NCBI GenBank assembly: GCA_945862225.1
Contig: CAMAXG010000004.1
Location: forward strand, 1 to 44,225
Direction: 5' to 3'
Source: Thermoflexus hugenholtzii JAD2
GTDB lineage: Bacteria > Chloroflexota > Limnocylindria > Limnocylindrales > Limnocylindraceae
Length of the DNA: 44,225 nt
How positions within the stretch are numbered: position 1 is the first letter of the stretch; each line of letters begins with the position of its first letter. Below, in pieces: positions 28,563 through 37,773 of the stretch. The position numbers and the translations under genes are program-made. A model generated the notes under the pieces. It saw only the letters and a list, made by a program, of their open reading frames with translations. It made no database searches and was not told the origin of the DNA.

Positions 28563-29830
28563 ATGAGTGCAGGCGACGCGCCACTGCGCGTCTCAAGGGC
28601 GGCGGCACGCCGCTTCCTTGCCGAGCGCCACATGCTCCTCCCCCCGCGCCAGCTCCCCGCCAGTAAGGGCTCCGTGCTTGCCCTGGTTGAGCGGCTCGGA
28701 TCGCTGCAGTTCGATCCAGTTGACCTCGCAGGTCGCAGCCACGAGATCGTCTGCCATGCCCGCATTGATGGGTTTGAGCCACGCTGGGTAGACGAACTCC
28801 TCTACGCCAAGGTTCCCGCCCACCGCGCCCTGGTAGAGCAGTACAACGGCGTGCTGGTGATCGTGCCTACGAGTGAGCTCCCCTACTACCGACGCCCCGC
28901 CGACAAGCGCCGCGAGCGCTACTGGCGCGACGGCACCTACAAGCGACTCAAGCCGTGGGCCGACACGATCCTGTCGCGCATTACCGCCGAAGGGCCGCTC
29001 AGCGCCGCCGACTTCGGCCCCTCAAAGTCGGTCGCCTGGTCGTGGGGGCCAACACCGGCGTACCGCGCCGCGCTTGAAATGTTGCAGCTCGCGGGTCTGC
29101 TGCATCTTGCCCGCCGCGACGGTTCGCGGCGCTGGTTCGACCTTGCCGAACGACTGATCCCCCGCAACGTGCTGGAGCGCCGTGTCACCGAAGAGGAGCA
29201 GATCGAACACACCTTCTTGGCGCGGCATCGCGACCTTGGACTCGCCTCCGCGAACGGCGTCTGGGTGCAGACCGACTGGCCGCTCAAGCGTAAAGAGCTG
29301 GTGCGCCGACTCACCGAGCGCGGTGCCCTACTCAACATTGAGATCGATGGGCTCCCAGGGCCGTGGCGCATTCCGGGTGGTGAGCGCTTCGCCCTTGAGG
29401 CGGCGATGCGCGCCACTGCGGGCACGCGACCGGTAGCCGCCGATCCGAACGCGGTGACGCTGCTCTCACCGCTCGACCCGCTCATTCACGACCGGAAGCG
29501 ACTCGAGACGCTCTACAACTTCCACTACCGCTGGGAGATCTACACACCCGAGAAGAGGCGCGTCTACGGGCCGTATGTGATGCCGATCCATGCGGGTGAC
29601 GCCATCGTTGGTCGCATTCAACTACGACGCGTGAAGGAGACGGAGGCAGTAACGATTGACGGACTCTGGTGGGAGCGTGGCGCAAAGCCAACGCGCCACA
29701 TTACTGGCTTGGCCAACGCGATCGCCGCGCACCAACGACTGCTTGGGTCTACAGCGGGGCAGATGCCGAAAGAGATTGCAGATCGAAGTGACGGGCGGCG
29801 CCTCTTTAGGGCGCTGCGAAAGATCGCCGG

Positions 29831-29834
<4 letters not shown>
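28563..29834 (+). CDS. YcaQ/AlkX-type winged-helix DNA glycosylase
   Basis: Winged-helix protein of the YcaQ/AlkZ family; E. coli YcaQ unhooks interstrand DNA crosslinks. The family's catalytic QxD motif is visible as GSLQFDPVDL. The C-terminal block LLSPLDPLIHDRKRLETLYNFHYRWEIYTPEKRRVYGPYVMPI is a strong family signature. 423 residues from ATG 28563. A soluble cytosolic repair enzyme. It follows an EamA exporter by 1 nt. Its stop shares the palindrome CTAG with the convergent livF stop. Crosslink repair activity is inferred from family only. Confidence 0.88.
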
Positions 29835-30544
<710 letters not shown>

Positions 30545-30557
30545 CGTCGTACTCCTC

Positions 30558-31580
30558 TCAGTGTCCCGCTGCGGCGCCGCGGCCGAGGTAGGCCTCGATC
30601 ACCTTTGGATTGGTGCGGATCGCCTTTGGCAGACCCTCAGCGATCTTTTCGCCGTGGTCGAGCACCGTGATGTAGTCCGAGATTCCCATGACGACGCGCA
30701 TGTCGTGCTCAATGAGCAGCACGGTGATGCCGAGCTCGTCGCGAATGCGGCGAATGAGCGCGGTCATCTCTTCGGTCTCTTTCGGATTCATGCCGGCTGC
30801 CGGCTCGTCGAGCAAGAGGAGCTTCGGTCGGCTGGCGATCGCGCGAGCAATCTCAAGCAGGCGCTGCTTGCCATACGGCAGGTTGGCCGCCAGCTCGTTC
30901 TCCATGCCCGCGAGGTCAACGAAGGCGAGGAGTTCGCGCGCACGCTGCTCAGCGGCCGCCTCTTCTTCGCGCACCTGGCGCGTCTTGAAGAGGGCCCCGA
31001 GGAGGCCGGCGTGCAGGTGCACATGCATGCCAACAAGGATGTTCTCAAGCGTTGTCAGGCTCTTGTAGAGGCGAATGTTCTGGAAGGTGCGGGCAAGGCC
31101 AGCAACCACCATGTCGTTCGGCCGCGCAGGTCGCGTGACGCCGATGCGCTTGATCAGGCGGTTGTACCAGTCTGGGCGAACGATGTTCAGAAGGAGCGCG
31201 CCAACGAATCCAAGGAGCGCGACGGCGACCGAAGCGACCCCCTCGACGAGTCCAGTGTCGCCACCCACGGCCATCAGGAAGTAGATCGCTAGGGCGATGA
31301 ACGGGATCGTTGGAAGGACCAAGAGAATTGGCTCTCGGCCCGCGCCGGTTGGTGGCGAGATCAACGGCTTGCCGTCGAGCTCGATCGTGCCCTCTGTTGG
31401 AGCGTAAATGCCAGCGATGACGTTGAAGAAGGTGGTCTTCCCTGCACCGTTTGGCCCGATGATCGCGCTGATCGAACCGCGTGGGATCTCAAAGTCCACG
31501 TTGTTAACGGCGACGAGGCCGCCGAACTTCCGGGTGACGCCGCGAGCCCTCAGCATTGGTCCGCCCTTCGCTGCGCTCAC
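30558..31580 (-). CDS. livG: Liv-type ABC ATPase LivG with an ~80-residue membrane insertion
   Basis: Second ATPase of the Liv importer. Motifs: Walker A GPNGAGKTT (~42-50), Q-loop ARTFQNIRLYKSLTTLENI, signature-region LPYGKQRLLEIARAI, Walker B LLLLDEPAAGMNP, and IEHDMRVVM. Ordinary LivG has about 255 residues; this one has 340 because residues ~78-157 insert two hydrophobic helices (LLVLPTIPFIALAIYFLM and VEGVASVAVALLGFVGALLL) plus a basic stretch between the Walker A half and the Q-loop. The frame is intact on both sides. The GTG start overlaps the livM stop as GTGA. This would tether an otherwise cytosolic domain to the membrane. Confidence 0.93.
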   Translation of the reverse strand: MSAAKGGPMLRARGVTRKFGGLVAVNNVDFEIPRGSISAIIGPNGAGKTTFFNVIAGIYAPTEGTIELDGKPLISPPTGAGREPILLVLPTIPFIALAIYFLMAVGGDTGLVEGVASVAVALLGFVGALLLNIVRPDWYNRLIKRIGVTRPARPNDMVVAGLARTFQNIRLYKSLTTLENILVGMHVHLHAGLLGALFKTRQVREEEAAAEQRARELLAFVDLAGMENELAANLPYGKQRLLEIARAIASRPKLLLLDEPAAGMNPKETEEMTALIRRIRDELGITVLLIEHDMRVVMGISDYITVLDHGEKIAEGLPKAIRTNPKVIEAYLGRGAAAGH

Positions 31581-32695
31581 TTCAAGCCACCCTTTCCAAT
31601 CTTCAGGGGGGCGAACTCACGCATACGTCGACGCGCAGGGAAGATCCCCTGTGGTCGCTTGAGCATCATCAGCACCAGCACGATGCCGTAGAGCACGTAC
31701 TGGAACTCGAGGAAGTCAATCTGGTTGAGGATCGGAATGTTGAAATTCTCAACGAGCGTGTTGAGCTGCTTGAGCAGGATGCTCTGGAAGAGATAGATGA
31801 TGAATGCGCCAGTGGCGACGCCGATGGTGTTCCCCATGCCACCCAGTACGACGGCGGCGAGGGCGCTGATAGAGACAGCGAAGCGGAACTGGTCGGGGGT
31901 GACGATCGTGATCTTTGCTGCGTTCACCACGCCGACGATGCCCGCGATCGATGCGCCCACAGCAAACGCCTGGAGTTTTGCAATCACGGTATTCACACCG
32001 GAAGATTCAGCAGCGAGCTCGTCTTCGCGAATGGCGTCCCAGGTGCGGCCAAGTCGAGAATCTTCGAGGCGATAAATCATGATCATGATCAGGGTGAAGA
32101 GCACGACCACCAGGCCGTACATCGGCCATGGGTTGATCAGGGTGAACTGCAAGATTCCTGGGATGTTCGGCTTGTCGATGCCACCGATTCCGTTCACGCC
32201 GTCGGTGAACTTATCGGCATTCATCAGGGTGATCGGCACGATCTCTCCGAAGCCGAGGGTCACGATCGCAAGGTAGTCACCGCGAAGTCGCAGGGTGGGT
32301 GCACCGAGCAGCACACCGAAGATGGCGCCAACGATGCCGCCCGCAAGCAGCATTGGCCAGAACGGAAGGTGAATGCCAGAGAACGGCGATGCTGCAAGGG
32401 CGTAGGTGTATCCGCCGAGCGCAAAGAAGGCGGCATACCCGAGGTCGAGCAGGCCGGCAAAGCCGATCACCACGTTGAGCCCCATCGCCAACATGGCGTA
32501 GATCGCTGCGGTAGTAAAGGCGTTCACCCAGGCATTCGTTGACTGAATGCCGTCGAACGGCGGCACACGGGTGAGGAGCGGCAGGGCAACGCTCAGCAGC
32601 ACGACCCCAACAAAGATGCCGAGGCTACGGTGCTTGCGGAAATACGCTCGCACCGGCGCGAATGGAGCGTTTACGGCATCGACGATGCGGCTCAT
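31577..32695 (-). CDS. livM: Branched-chain amino acid ABC transporter permease LivM
   Basis: Membrane permease, 372 residues with about nine helices. Family stretches: LAMGLNVVIGFAGLLDLGYAAFFALGGYTYAL, LRLRGDYLAIVTLGFGEI, and LGRTWDAIREDELAAESSGVNT followed by AFAVGASIAGIVGV. Works as a heterodimer with LivH. ATGA overlap with livH at its start and GTGA overlap with livG at its end imply coupled translation of the membrane and ATPase subunits. Confidence 0.96.
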   Translation of the reverse strand: MSRIVDAVNAPFAPVRAYFRKHRSLGIFVGVVLLSVALPLLTRVPPFDGIQSTNAWVNAFTTAAIYAMLAMGLNVVIGFAGLLDLGYAAFFALGGYTYALAASPFSGIHLPFWPMLLAGGIVGAIFGVLLGAPTLRLRGDYLAIVTLGFGEIVPITLMNADKFTDGVNGIGGIDKPNIPGILQFTLINPWPMYGLVVVLFTLIMIMIYRLEDSRLGRTWDAIREDELAAESSGVNTVIAKLQAFAVGASIAGIVGVVNAAKITIVTPDQFRFAVSISALAAVVLGGMGNTIGVATGAFIIYLFQSILLKQLNTLVENFNIPILNQIDFLEFQYVLYGIVLVLMMLKRPQGIFPARRRMREFAPLKIGKGGLK

Positions 32696-33708
32696 GCGCG
32701 GTCTCCCGAGTGTGAGCCGAGCAAGCCTGTTGGGCGGAAGACCAAGAAGATCACGAGGAGCGAGAAGACGACAGCGCCGCCCCAGCGGCCGTAGCCGAAG
32801 GCCGATGCGCCGACCTCAATGAAGGCGATCAGGAAGCCGCCGAGCGCAGCGCCTGCCGTGTTGCCGATACCGCCGAGCACGGCGGCGGTGAAGGCCTTCA
32901 GGCCCGACTGGAATCCGAGGTTGAAGCTGGTGTTGCCGTAGTAGAGGCCGTGGACCACACCGGCAGCGCCGGCCAGGCCGGAGCCGATCAGGAAGGTGAT
33001 CATGATCGTGCGATTGATGTCGACGCCCATGAGTGACGAGGCGTCGCGATCCATAGAGGTGGTGCGCATTGCGCGACCAGTTCGGGTGCGGGAGATGAAG
33101 AGCTGCAGGGCGAACATCAGCGCGACAGAGGCGGCGATCACAAAGATGTTCAGGAGGGGGACGCGGGAGCCCGAAACCTCGATTGACCACTCAATAGGCA
33201 CGAGCTGCGGCACGGTGACAATGGTTGGCCCGAAGAAGAACTGAATGACGTTCTGCAGGATGAAGCTCACGCCGATCGCGGTGATAAGGGGTGCCAGCCG
33301 AGGTGCGCGACGGAGTGGCCGGTACGCCAGTCGCTCAATGAGCGCGCCGACGATTGCCATGACGCCGATCGTGAGGGCGAAGAGCACCAGCACGCTCCCA
33401 GCCAGGAGGGGGATGTTCGTAATGGCTCCCTCGTTGCCCAAGAGGCTGCTGCTAATGAACATCGCCACGAAAGAGCCGACCATGAAGACATCGCCGTGGG
33501 CGAAGTTGATTAACTCAATGATGCCGTAGACCATGGTATAGCCGAGAGCGACGAGCGCATAGATCGCGCCGAGTGTGAGGGCATTCACGAACTGATCAAT
33601 ACCAAGAACAAAGAGCGCGAGCCCCAGGAAGGCGAAGATGCCGAACGGAAGGCGCGCGTTGGCAAAGGGGCGGCTGCTAGAGCTGCTCGTCACGTCGGCT
33701 GCTGCCAT
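32692..33708 (-). CDS. livH: Branched-chain amino acid ABC transporter permease LivH
   Basis: Membrane permease, about eight helices. Signature regions: LTLGAIYALVALGYTMVYGIIELINFAHGDVFM and the EAA-like region RTGRAMRTTSMDRDASSLMGVDIN, then VLGGIGNTAGAALGGFLI. The ATG at 33708 is favoured over 33720 because GGGGGA precedes it. It begins about 180 nt after the livK stop, the gap holding a strong hairpin. Confidence 0.95.
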   Translation of the reverse strand: MAAADVTSSSSSRPFANARLPFGIFAFLGLALFVLGIDQFVNALTLGAIYALVALGYTMVYGIIELINFAHGDVFMVGSFVAMFISSSLLGNEGAITNIPLLAGSVLVLFALTIGVMAIVGALIERLAYRPLRRAPRLAPLITAIGVSFILQNVIQFFFGPTIVTVPQLVPIEWSIEVSGSRVPLLNIFVIAASVALMFALQLFISRTRTGRAMRTTSMDRDASSLMGVDINRTIMITFLIGSGLAGAAGVVHGLYYGNTSFNLGFQSGLKAFTAAVLGGIGNTAGAALGGFLIAFIEVGASAFGYGRWGGAVVFSLLVIFLVFRPTGLLGSHSGDRA

Positions 33709-33809
33709 CGGTTCCCCCATTGGCAGCCCACGCGGGCTGCAGACTTGTTCTGTAGATAGTGCCGCTCAGCAGGAGATTCGGCAAGAGGGCGGGCCCCTGT
33801 AGGTGAAAC

Positions 33810-33847
33810 GAGGACCCCCACCGCCCTTGCGGGTGATGGGGGTCCTC
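33810..33847 (-). terminator. Intercistronic hairpin between livK and livH
   Basis: GAGGACCCCCA pairs perfectly with TGGGGGTCCTC (11 bp), extended by a G-C-rich inner stem around loop TTGC, followed leftward by a short GTTTC. It lies 44 nt after the livK stop. It is probably a partial terminator or 3' stabiliser giving more binding protein than permease. Confidence 0.7.
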
Positions 33848-33891
33848 ACGGTTGCCTATATCAGGCGCGTAGGTTCCCCTACGCGGCCGGA

Positions 33892-35097
33892 TTAGTTCCC
33901 GTAGTTGATCTCCTCAACGAACTTCCAAGCGCCGCCATCAACCTTGTACAGGGAGATGATGCGCTGGGTCGTGTCGCCGACCTCGTCGAAGCTGACCGCG
34001 CCAAGCACCGTCTCAAAGGCAGAGCCCTTGTCGACGACAGCAGCACGTACAGTCTCGCGGGTCACATCGCCACCGGTGACGGCGGCCTTGATGCCCTCGA
34101 CCAAGATCTGAGCGCAGGCGTAGCCAGCGAAGGCATAACCCTCGGCATCCTTGCCGTACTCAGCCTTGAACTTGGTGTTGAACGCGTCCTTGCCAGGAAT
34201 GTTCTCGATTGCAGCCTGTGATGCATAGCTGTTCTCAGCGTTTGCACCAGCGATTGCAACGTATGAACCCTCGCCCGTGCCGTCGTAGATGCCGTCAGCA
34301 CCGTAGAACGGCAGCGCGCCGAGGCCCGCCTGGGCAAGCGCGTTGCGGAAGAGTGGGGCGCCGTCTGACGTTACGCCACCGTAGAAGATCGAGTCAGCGT
34401 CGGCTGCCTTCGCGGCTGTCGCAACAGCAGAGAAGTCAGTCGTGCCCGTTGGGAGGCCGGTTCGGCCAACAACGGTGCCGCCATCCTTCTTGAACTGCGC
34501 CTCGAAGGCATCCGCTACACCCTTGCCATAGGCATCGGTGGAGTCGAGGATGTAGATCTTCGCAGCGCCATTCTTCTTGGCGTACACGGCAACGGCTGGA
34601 CCCTGAAGGTCGTCAGTCGTGGCAACGCGGACATAGTTCACAGCACGGCCGCCGCGAAGGGCTGCGCCGTCATCACCCTTGGTGAGTCCTGGCGCCGTAT
34701 TCGACGGTGAGCACTGAAGAAGTCCGGCCTCTGACGAGACTGGAATCTGTGCCTTACCCGAAGCCGAGTTGAACGGGCCAACAACAGCAACAACCGTCTC
34801 GTCACCGACAAAGGTCAGCATGTCTGCAGCGGCCTGGTCTGGGTTGTGTGCGCCTTCCTTGGCGTGGTCAAGAACCTTCGCCTTAAGGGTGTAGCCCTCA
34901 ATTGAAGTCTCCTTGATCGCAAGGAGTGCGCCGTCGCGAGCTGGGCCCGCTGACGCAAGGCTCGAGCCGTTGAGTGGGAGGCTAACCCCGATCGTCAACG
35001 TCTTACCCGCGGTGCTCGCCGTCGAGCCACCGCATGCAGCTGCGAGAATCGCAACTGCTGCAAGGGCGCTTAGGCCCTTCTTGTTTAAGACCTTCAT
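33892..35097 (-). CDS. livK: Branched-chain amino acid-binding lipoprotein (LivJ/K type)
   Basis: Solute receptor of the Liv importer, 401 residues. Lipobox LAAACGGS (Cys22). The type I periplasmic-binding fold is seen in TIGVSLPLNGSSLASAGPARDGALLAI, AVVGPFNSASGKAQIPVSSEAGLLQCSPSNTAPGL and ADSIFYGGVTSDGAPLFRNALAQAG. Ligands could be Leu/Ile/Val, other amino acids, amides or urea; the specificity is not readable. ATG 35097 follows AGGAGG at 5 nt. The 217-nt upstream gap contains palindromes that may be operators. Confidence 0.94.
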   Translation of the reverse strand: MKVLNKKGLSALAAVAILAAACGGSTASTAGKTLTIGVSLPLNGSSLASAGPARDGALLAIKETSIEGYTLKAKVLDHAKEGAHNPDQAAADMLTFVGDETVVAVVGPFNSASGKAQIPVSSEAGLLQCSPSNTAPGLTKGDDGAALRGGRAVNYVRVATTDDLQGPAVAVYAKKNGAAKIYILDSTDAYGKGVADAFEAQFKKDGGTVVGRTGLPTGTTDFSAVATAAKAADADSIFYGGVTSDGAPLFRNALAQAGLGALPFYGADGIYDGTGEGSYVAIAGANAENSYASQAAIENIPGKDAFNTKFKAEYGKDAEGYAFAGYACAQILVEGIKAAVTGGDVTRETVRAAVVDKGSAFETVLGAVSFDEVGDTTQRIISLYKVDGGAWKFVEEINYGN

Positions 35098-35314
35098 GAG
35101 GTCCTCCTATCTGCTATTCCCAACCGTTCCGGTTGGGCTCGCCTCTGTTTCGGACTACGTGATCACGACTCATCTACTGACGTAGATGTGACAGTGCGGC
35201 TGCGTCCGATGCAGTCGAGGAACGTCATCATGAAGGAGCGCGCGCTGCTACGCAACCTTTTCTTGCAGCTTTTGTGTGATTACGGGCCTTTATTAAGGAA
35301 TCAGAATCTTTCTT
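35098..35314 (-). promoter_or_regulatory. livK upstream region with three palindromes
   Basis: This 217-nt gap, the longest here, contains a hairpin CCCAACCG/CGGTTGGG (35119-35137) in the likely livK leader, the perfect 10-bp palindrome CGTGATCACG (35158-35167), and CATCTAC-TGAC-GTAGATG (35171-35188). These are candidate regulator sites or leader structures for livK. I found no convincing -10/-35 pair and no small gene. Confidence 0.45.
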
Positions 35315-36163
35315 CTAGCGCCCTTCGGCAATAAGCAGTGCGCCCCCTGCTGAAAGGTCAACAGGTTGCAACCCAGTTGCAAGGTGAGCGGTGGCCAAGT
35401 TGCCGAGTCGTACGCCCCCGACCGCCGCGGATCCGATCGCCGTAGCGGTTGCGCCGTGTGGGCCCACCGTGATGTCGCCCACCCAAGGGCCGATTACCGC
35501 GCGAGCCGAGAAGTGGGGTGATGAGACCAGGAGCTGCTCGCCAGGCTTCTCCCAATTGATTGCGGTGGTACGCGTCGCCTGATGTTCCGCATCCGTCGCG
35601 CGGAGCGCCTCGGTCTGGTGGAGTGGTCGTGACGGGTCGTTGCGCCCCCAGTCGGCGACGCGATAGGTTCGGTCGGATCGCTGTTGCACCTCCCAAATAA
35701 AGAGGCCGGGCATCAGCGCATGAAGGCAGCCGGTCGGCACGTCGAACACATCGCCGCGCTGCACAGCGTGCCGAGCTAACAGTGGAGTGATGTCGGCGCC
35801 AGAGGCCAACGCGTTGGCGATATCGGCGCCCGAAACTGATGGAGCGCGTCCGAGGAGCAGCTCGGCTCCGGGTGCGGCCTCAAGTACAACCCACGCCTCA
35901 TGTTTACCGATCGCCTCTGCGCCGTGCATCACTTTGGCGAGATCGTCGTCAGGGTGGACTTGTACAGAGAGTCGATCTTGCACGTCGAGCAACTTCACGA
36001 GCACGCCACCCGGCAGCTCGTCGGCATCACCGAACCAGGCCTCGCCGATTGGGCCGCTCGGCGCGGTGTCGGGGGCGAGAGCACGAAGGCGATCACCACC
36101 CCACACACGTCCAACAAGACGCGGGGCGAGGAGCTGCGTGTCGCGCGGTGCCGACTCAGTCAT
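35315..36163 (-). CDS. manA: Mannose-6-phosphate isomerase, class I-like
   Basis: Zinc-dependent cupin that interconverts mannose 6-phosphate and fructose 6-phosphate. Features: GPIGEAWFGDADELPGG, KLLDVQDRLSVQVHPDD (metal ligands in QVHPDD), GKHEAWVVLEAAPGAELLLG, VPTGCLHAL, and EVQQRSDRTYRVADWGR. 282 residues, a short form like ManA/YvyI rather than the ~390-residue enteric enzyme. ATG 36163 has TAGACT 6 nt upstream and no ribosome site, so it is probably leaderless. The product may feed glycan precursor synthesis, which fits the glycosyltransferase seen elsewhere in the window. Confidence 0.9.
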   Translation of the reverse strand: MTESAPRDTQLLAPRLVGRVWGGDRLRALAPDTAPSGPIGEAWFGDADELPGGVLVKLLDVQDRLSVQVHPDDDLAKVMHGAEAIGKHEAWVVLEAAPGAELLLGRAPSVSGADIANALASGADITPLLARHAVQRGDVFDVPTGCLHALMPGLFIWEVQQRSDRTYRVADWGRNDPSRPLHQTEALRATDAEHQATRTTAINWEKPGEQLLVSSPHFSARAVIGPWVGDITVGPHGATATAIGSAAVGGVRLGNLATAHLATGLQPVDLSAGGALLIAEGR

Positions 36164-36169
36164 GGGGAG

Positions 36170-36175
36170 AGTCTA
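36170..36175 (-). promoter_or_regulatory. -10 box of a probable leaderless manA promoter
   Basis: TAGACT on the minus strand lies exactly 6 nt before ATG 36163. The same hexamer at the same distance precedes the aminotransferase gene. Confidence 0.5.
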
Positions 36176-36213
36176 GGCGAGGGGCCCAGCTGCGGAGGGG
36201 CTGATCGTGCGCG

Positions 36214-37437
36214 TTAGGCGAGCACGCTCGCGACCGCCTTGGCCACGATCGGAATCTTCGCGGCGGAGAGGCCCGCCATGTTGATGCGTCCACGCGCAAC
36301 GAGGTAGACCGCATGTTCGTCACGGAGGCGCTTCAGCTGGTCGTCGGTGAGGCCGAGGAGCGAGAACATGCCGTGATGCTTGAGCAGGTACGAGAAGTCG
36401 CCTGCCCCGGTGGCGGTCAGCGCAGTGGCAAACGCGGTGCGGCTCTCTGTAATGCGACTGCGCATTGCCGTGACCTCGCCCTCCCACTGCGCGCGAAGAG
36501 TGGCGTCGCCAAGAATCGTGGCCACGATCGCGCCGCCGTGTGCCGGTGGATTTGACCACATCGTGCGTACCGCCATGCGCGCATGCGATGCGATGGAGGC
36601 CGCTGCAGCATCATCGGCTCCAATGATTGCCAGGCTGCCGACGCGCTCGTTATAGAGGGCGAAGTTCTTTGACGAGCTGCTCGCAACGAGCACCTCGCAT
36701 CCGGTCGCCAAGAAGGCGCGCAGCGATGCGGCATCTTCGACCAGCCCTTCACCGAATCCTTGATACGCAAAGTCGAGGATCGGCAGAATGCCGCGGTGGG
36801 CAATCTGTTGCGCAATCTCGCTCCACTGCTCGGGTGTTGGGTCAATCCCTGTCGGGTTATGGCATGCGCCGTGCAGGATCATTGCGTCACCACCCTTCGC
36901 AGCGGCGATCGCATCAAAGAGTGCGCCGGTGTTCAGTGATCGCGCATCGTCGGTGGTCCAATCGTGGCGGCGTGCCGTGATGCGCGACGACTCAATGATC
37001 TGCGTGTGGTTGGGCCAGGTCGGCTCGCCCACCCAAATCTCTGCGCCGGGTCGCAGTCGCGAAACCAGATCAACAGCAAGGCGCACCGCGCCGGTGCCGC
37101 CCGGCGTATGGAGCATCTGGACGCGGTCGGCAGCAGCGGGCTCGATCTCTCCCCACGCCCCACCAACAGTGCGGAAGAGGAGTGATTTGGCAGCGGCCAA
37201 GTAGGCGGGATCTCCACTGATCGGCATGTAGAGTTTTGAGGTGGTTGAGGCGAGGAGGCGCTCTTCGGCCGTACGGACGCTCGGCAGGATCGGGGTGACC
37301 CCCTGCTCATCCATATAGACGCCAGCGGCGAGGTTGATCTTATGCGGACGTGTGTCAACACGGTGAAGCTCAACGATCCCGAAGATCGGGTCGGTGGGCG
37401 CGTCACTGATTCGTGCGGAGAGGGAGCCTTCAGACAT
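36214..37437 (-). CDS. Class I aminotransferase (aspartate/aromatic amino acid type)
   Basis: PLP enzyme of the AspC/TyrB (class I-alpha) group, moving amino groups between aspartate or aromatic amino acids and 2-oxoglutarate. Diagnostic stretches: NLAAGVYMDEQGVTPILPSV, MLHTPGGTGAVRLAVDLV, WVGEPTWPNHTQI, LHGACHNPTGIDPTPEQW, FAYQGFGEG, the PLP-lysine site SSSSKNFALYNERVG and MWSNPPAHGGAIVATI. 407 residues, normal. Leaderless-type start (TAGACT 6 nt upstream). It diverges from the GlsB-like gene 63 nt away. Confidence 0.94.
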   Translation of the reverse strand: MSEGSLSARISDAPTDPIFGIVELHRVDTRPHKINLAAGVYMDEQGVTPILPSVRTAEERLLASTTSKLYMPISGDPAYLAAAKSLLFRTVGGAWGEIEPAAADRVQMLHTPGGTGAVRLAVDLVSRLRPGAEIWVGEPTWPNHTQIIESSRITARRHDWTTDDARSLNTGALFDAIAAAKGGDAMILHGACHNPTGIDPTPEQWSEIAQQIAHRGILPILDFAYQGFGEGLVEDAASLRAFLATGCEVLVASSSSKNFALYNERVGSLAIIGADDAAAASIASHARMAVRTMWSNPPAHGGAIVATILGDATLRAQWEGEVTAMRSRITESRTAFATALTATGAGDFSYLLKHHGMFSLLGLTDDQLKRLRDEHAVYLVARGRINMAGLSAAKIPIVAKAVASVLA

Positions 37438-37443
37438 GCGGCG

Positions 37444-37449
37444 AGTCTA
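37444..37449 (-). promoter_or_regulatory. -10 box of a probable leaderless aminotransferase promoter
   Basis: TAGACT on the minus strand lies 6 nt before ATG 37437. The divergent GlsB-like gene has its own box 38 nt away in the same 63-nt gap. Confidence 0.5.
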
Positions 37450-37487
37450 CCCGCGCGACGCGGGCGGCGCGTTTTGGCTCGCGGGCG

Positions 37488-37493
37488 TACGAT
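37488..37493 (+). promoter_or_regulatory. -10 box of a probable leaderless promoter for the GlsB-like gene
   Basis: TACGAT lies 7 nt before ATG 37501 with no ribosome site between. It probably also drives the downstream citrate synthase gene. Confidence 0.5.
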
Positions 37494-37500
37494 CGCGCCG

Positions 37501-37773
37501 ATGAGCTTCTTTGACCTTGATCCGATCGGCTGGATGATCGTCGGCCTGCTGGCCGGCGGGCTCTCCTCGCTCCTCGTTGGCGGTCGTGCCGCGCGGGGCT
37601 GCCTCCCCAACATTCTGGTTGGCATTCTCGGCGGCATTGTGGGCGGCACCCTCGCAAAGGGAGCAGGCTACGGCGATCCAGGTGGATTCATCGGATCGGT
37701 CTTCGTGGCGCTGCTCGGATCCGTGATCTTGCGACTGGCGCTCGAATTCGTAGATCGGCGCCCCCGACGATGA
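37501..37773 (+). CDS. GlsB/YeaQ/YmgE-family small membrane protein
   Basis: A 90-residue protein with about three membrane helices: IGWMIVGLLAGGLSSLLV, then NILVGILGGIVGGTLAKGAG, GDPGGFIGSVFVALLGSVILRLAL and a basic tail DRRPRR. This pattern is the transglycosylase-associated/GlsB-YeaQ family, linked to stress in other bacteria, with no known enzymatic role. The track ORF starts in the neighbouring gene; ATG 37501 is supported by TACGAT 7 nt upstream. The stop overlaps the citrate synthase start as ATGA. Confidence 0.88.
   Translation: MSFFDLDPIGWMIVGLLAGGLSSLLVGGRAARGCLPNILVGILGGIVGGTLAKGAGYGDPGGFIGSVFVALLGSVILRLALEFVDRRPRR

Noticed and set aside
27956-28765. 269-residue leftward ORF opposite eamA/ycaQ
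   Set aside because: It crosses two real genes, begins and ends without regard to them and has antisense-type composition.
31556-32542. 328-residue rightward ORF opposite livM
   Set aside because: It is a GC-driven antisense shadow: charged low-complexity protein rich in Asp/His/Glu/Arg, no recognisable motif, and fully covered by a clear LivM gene.
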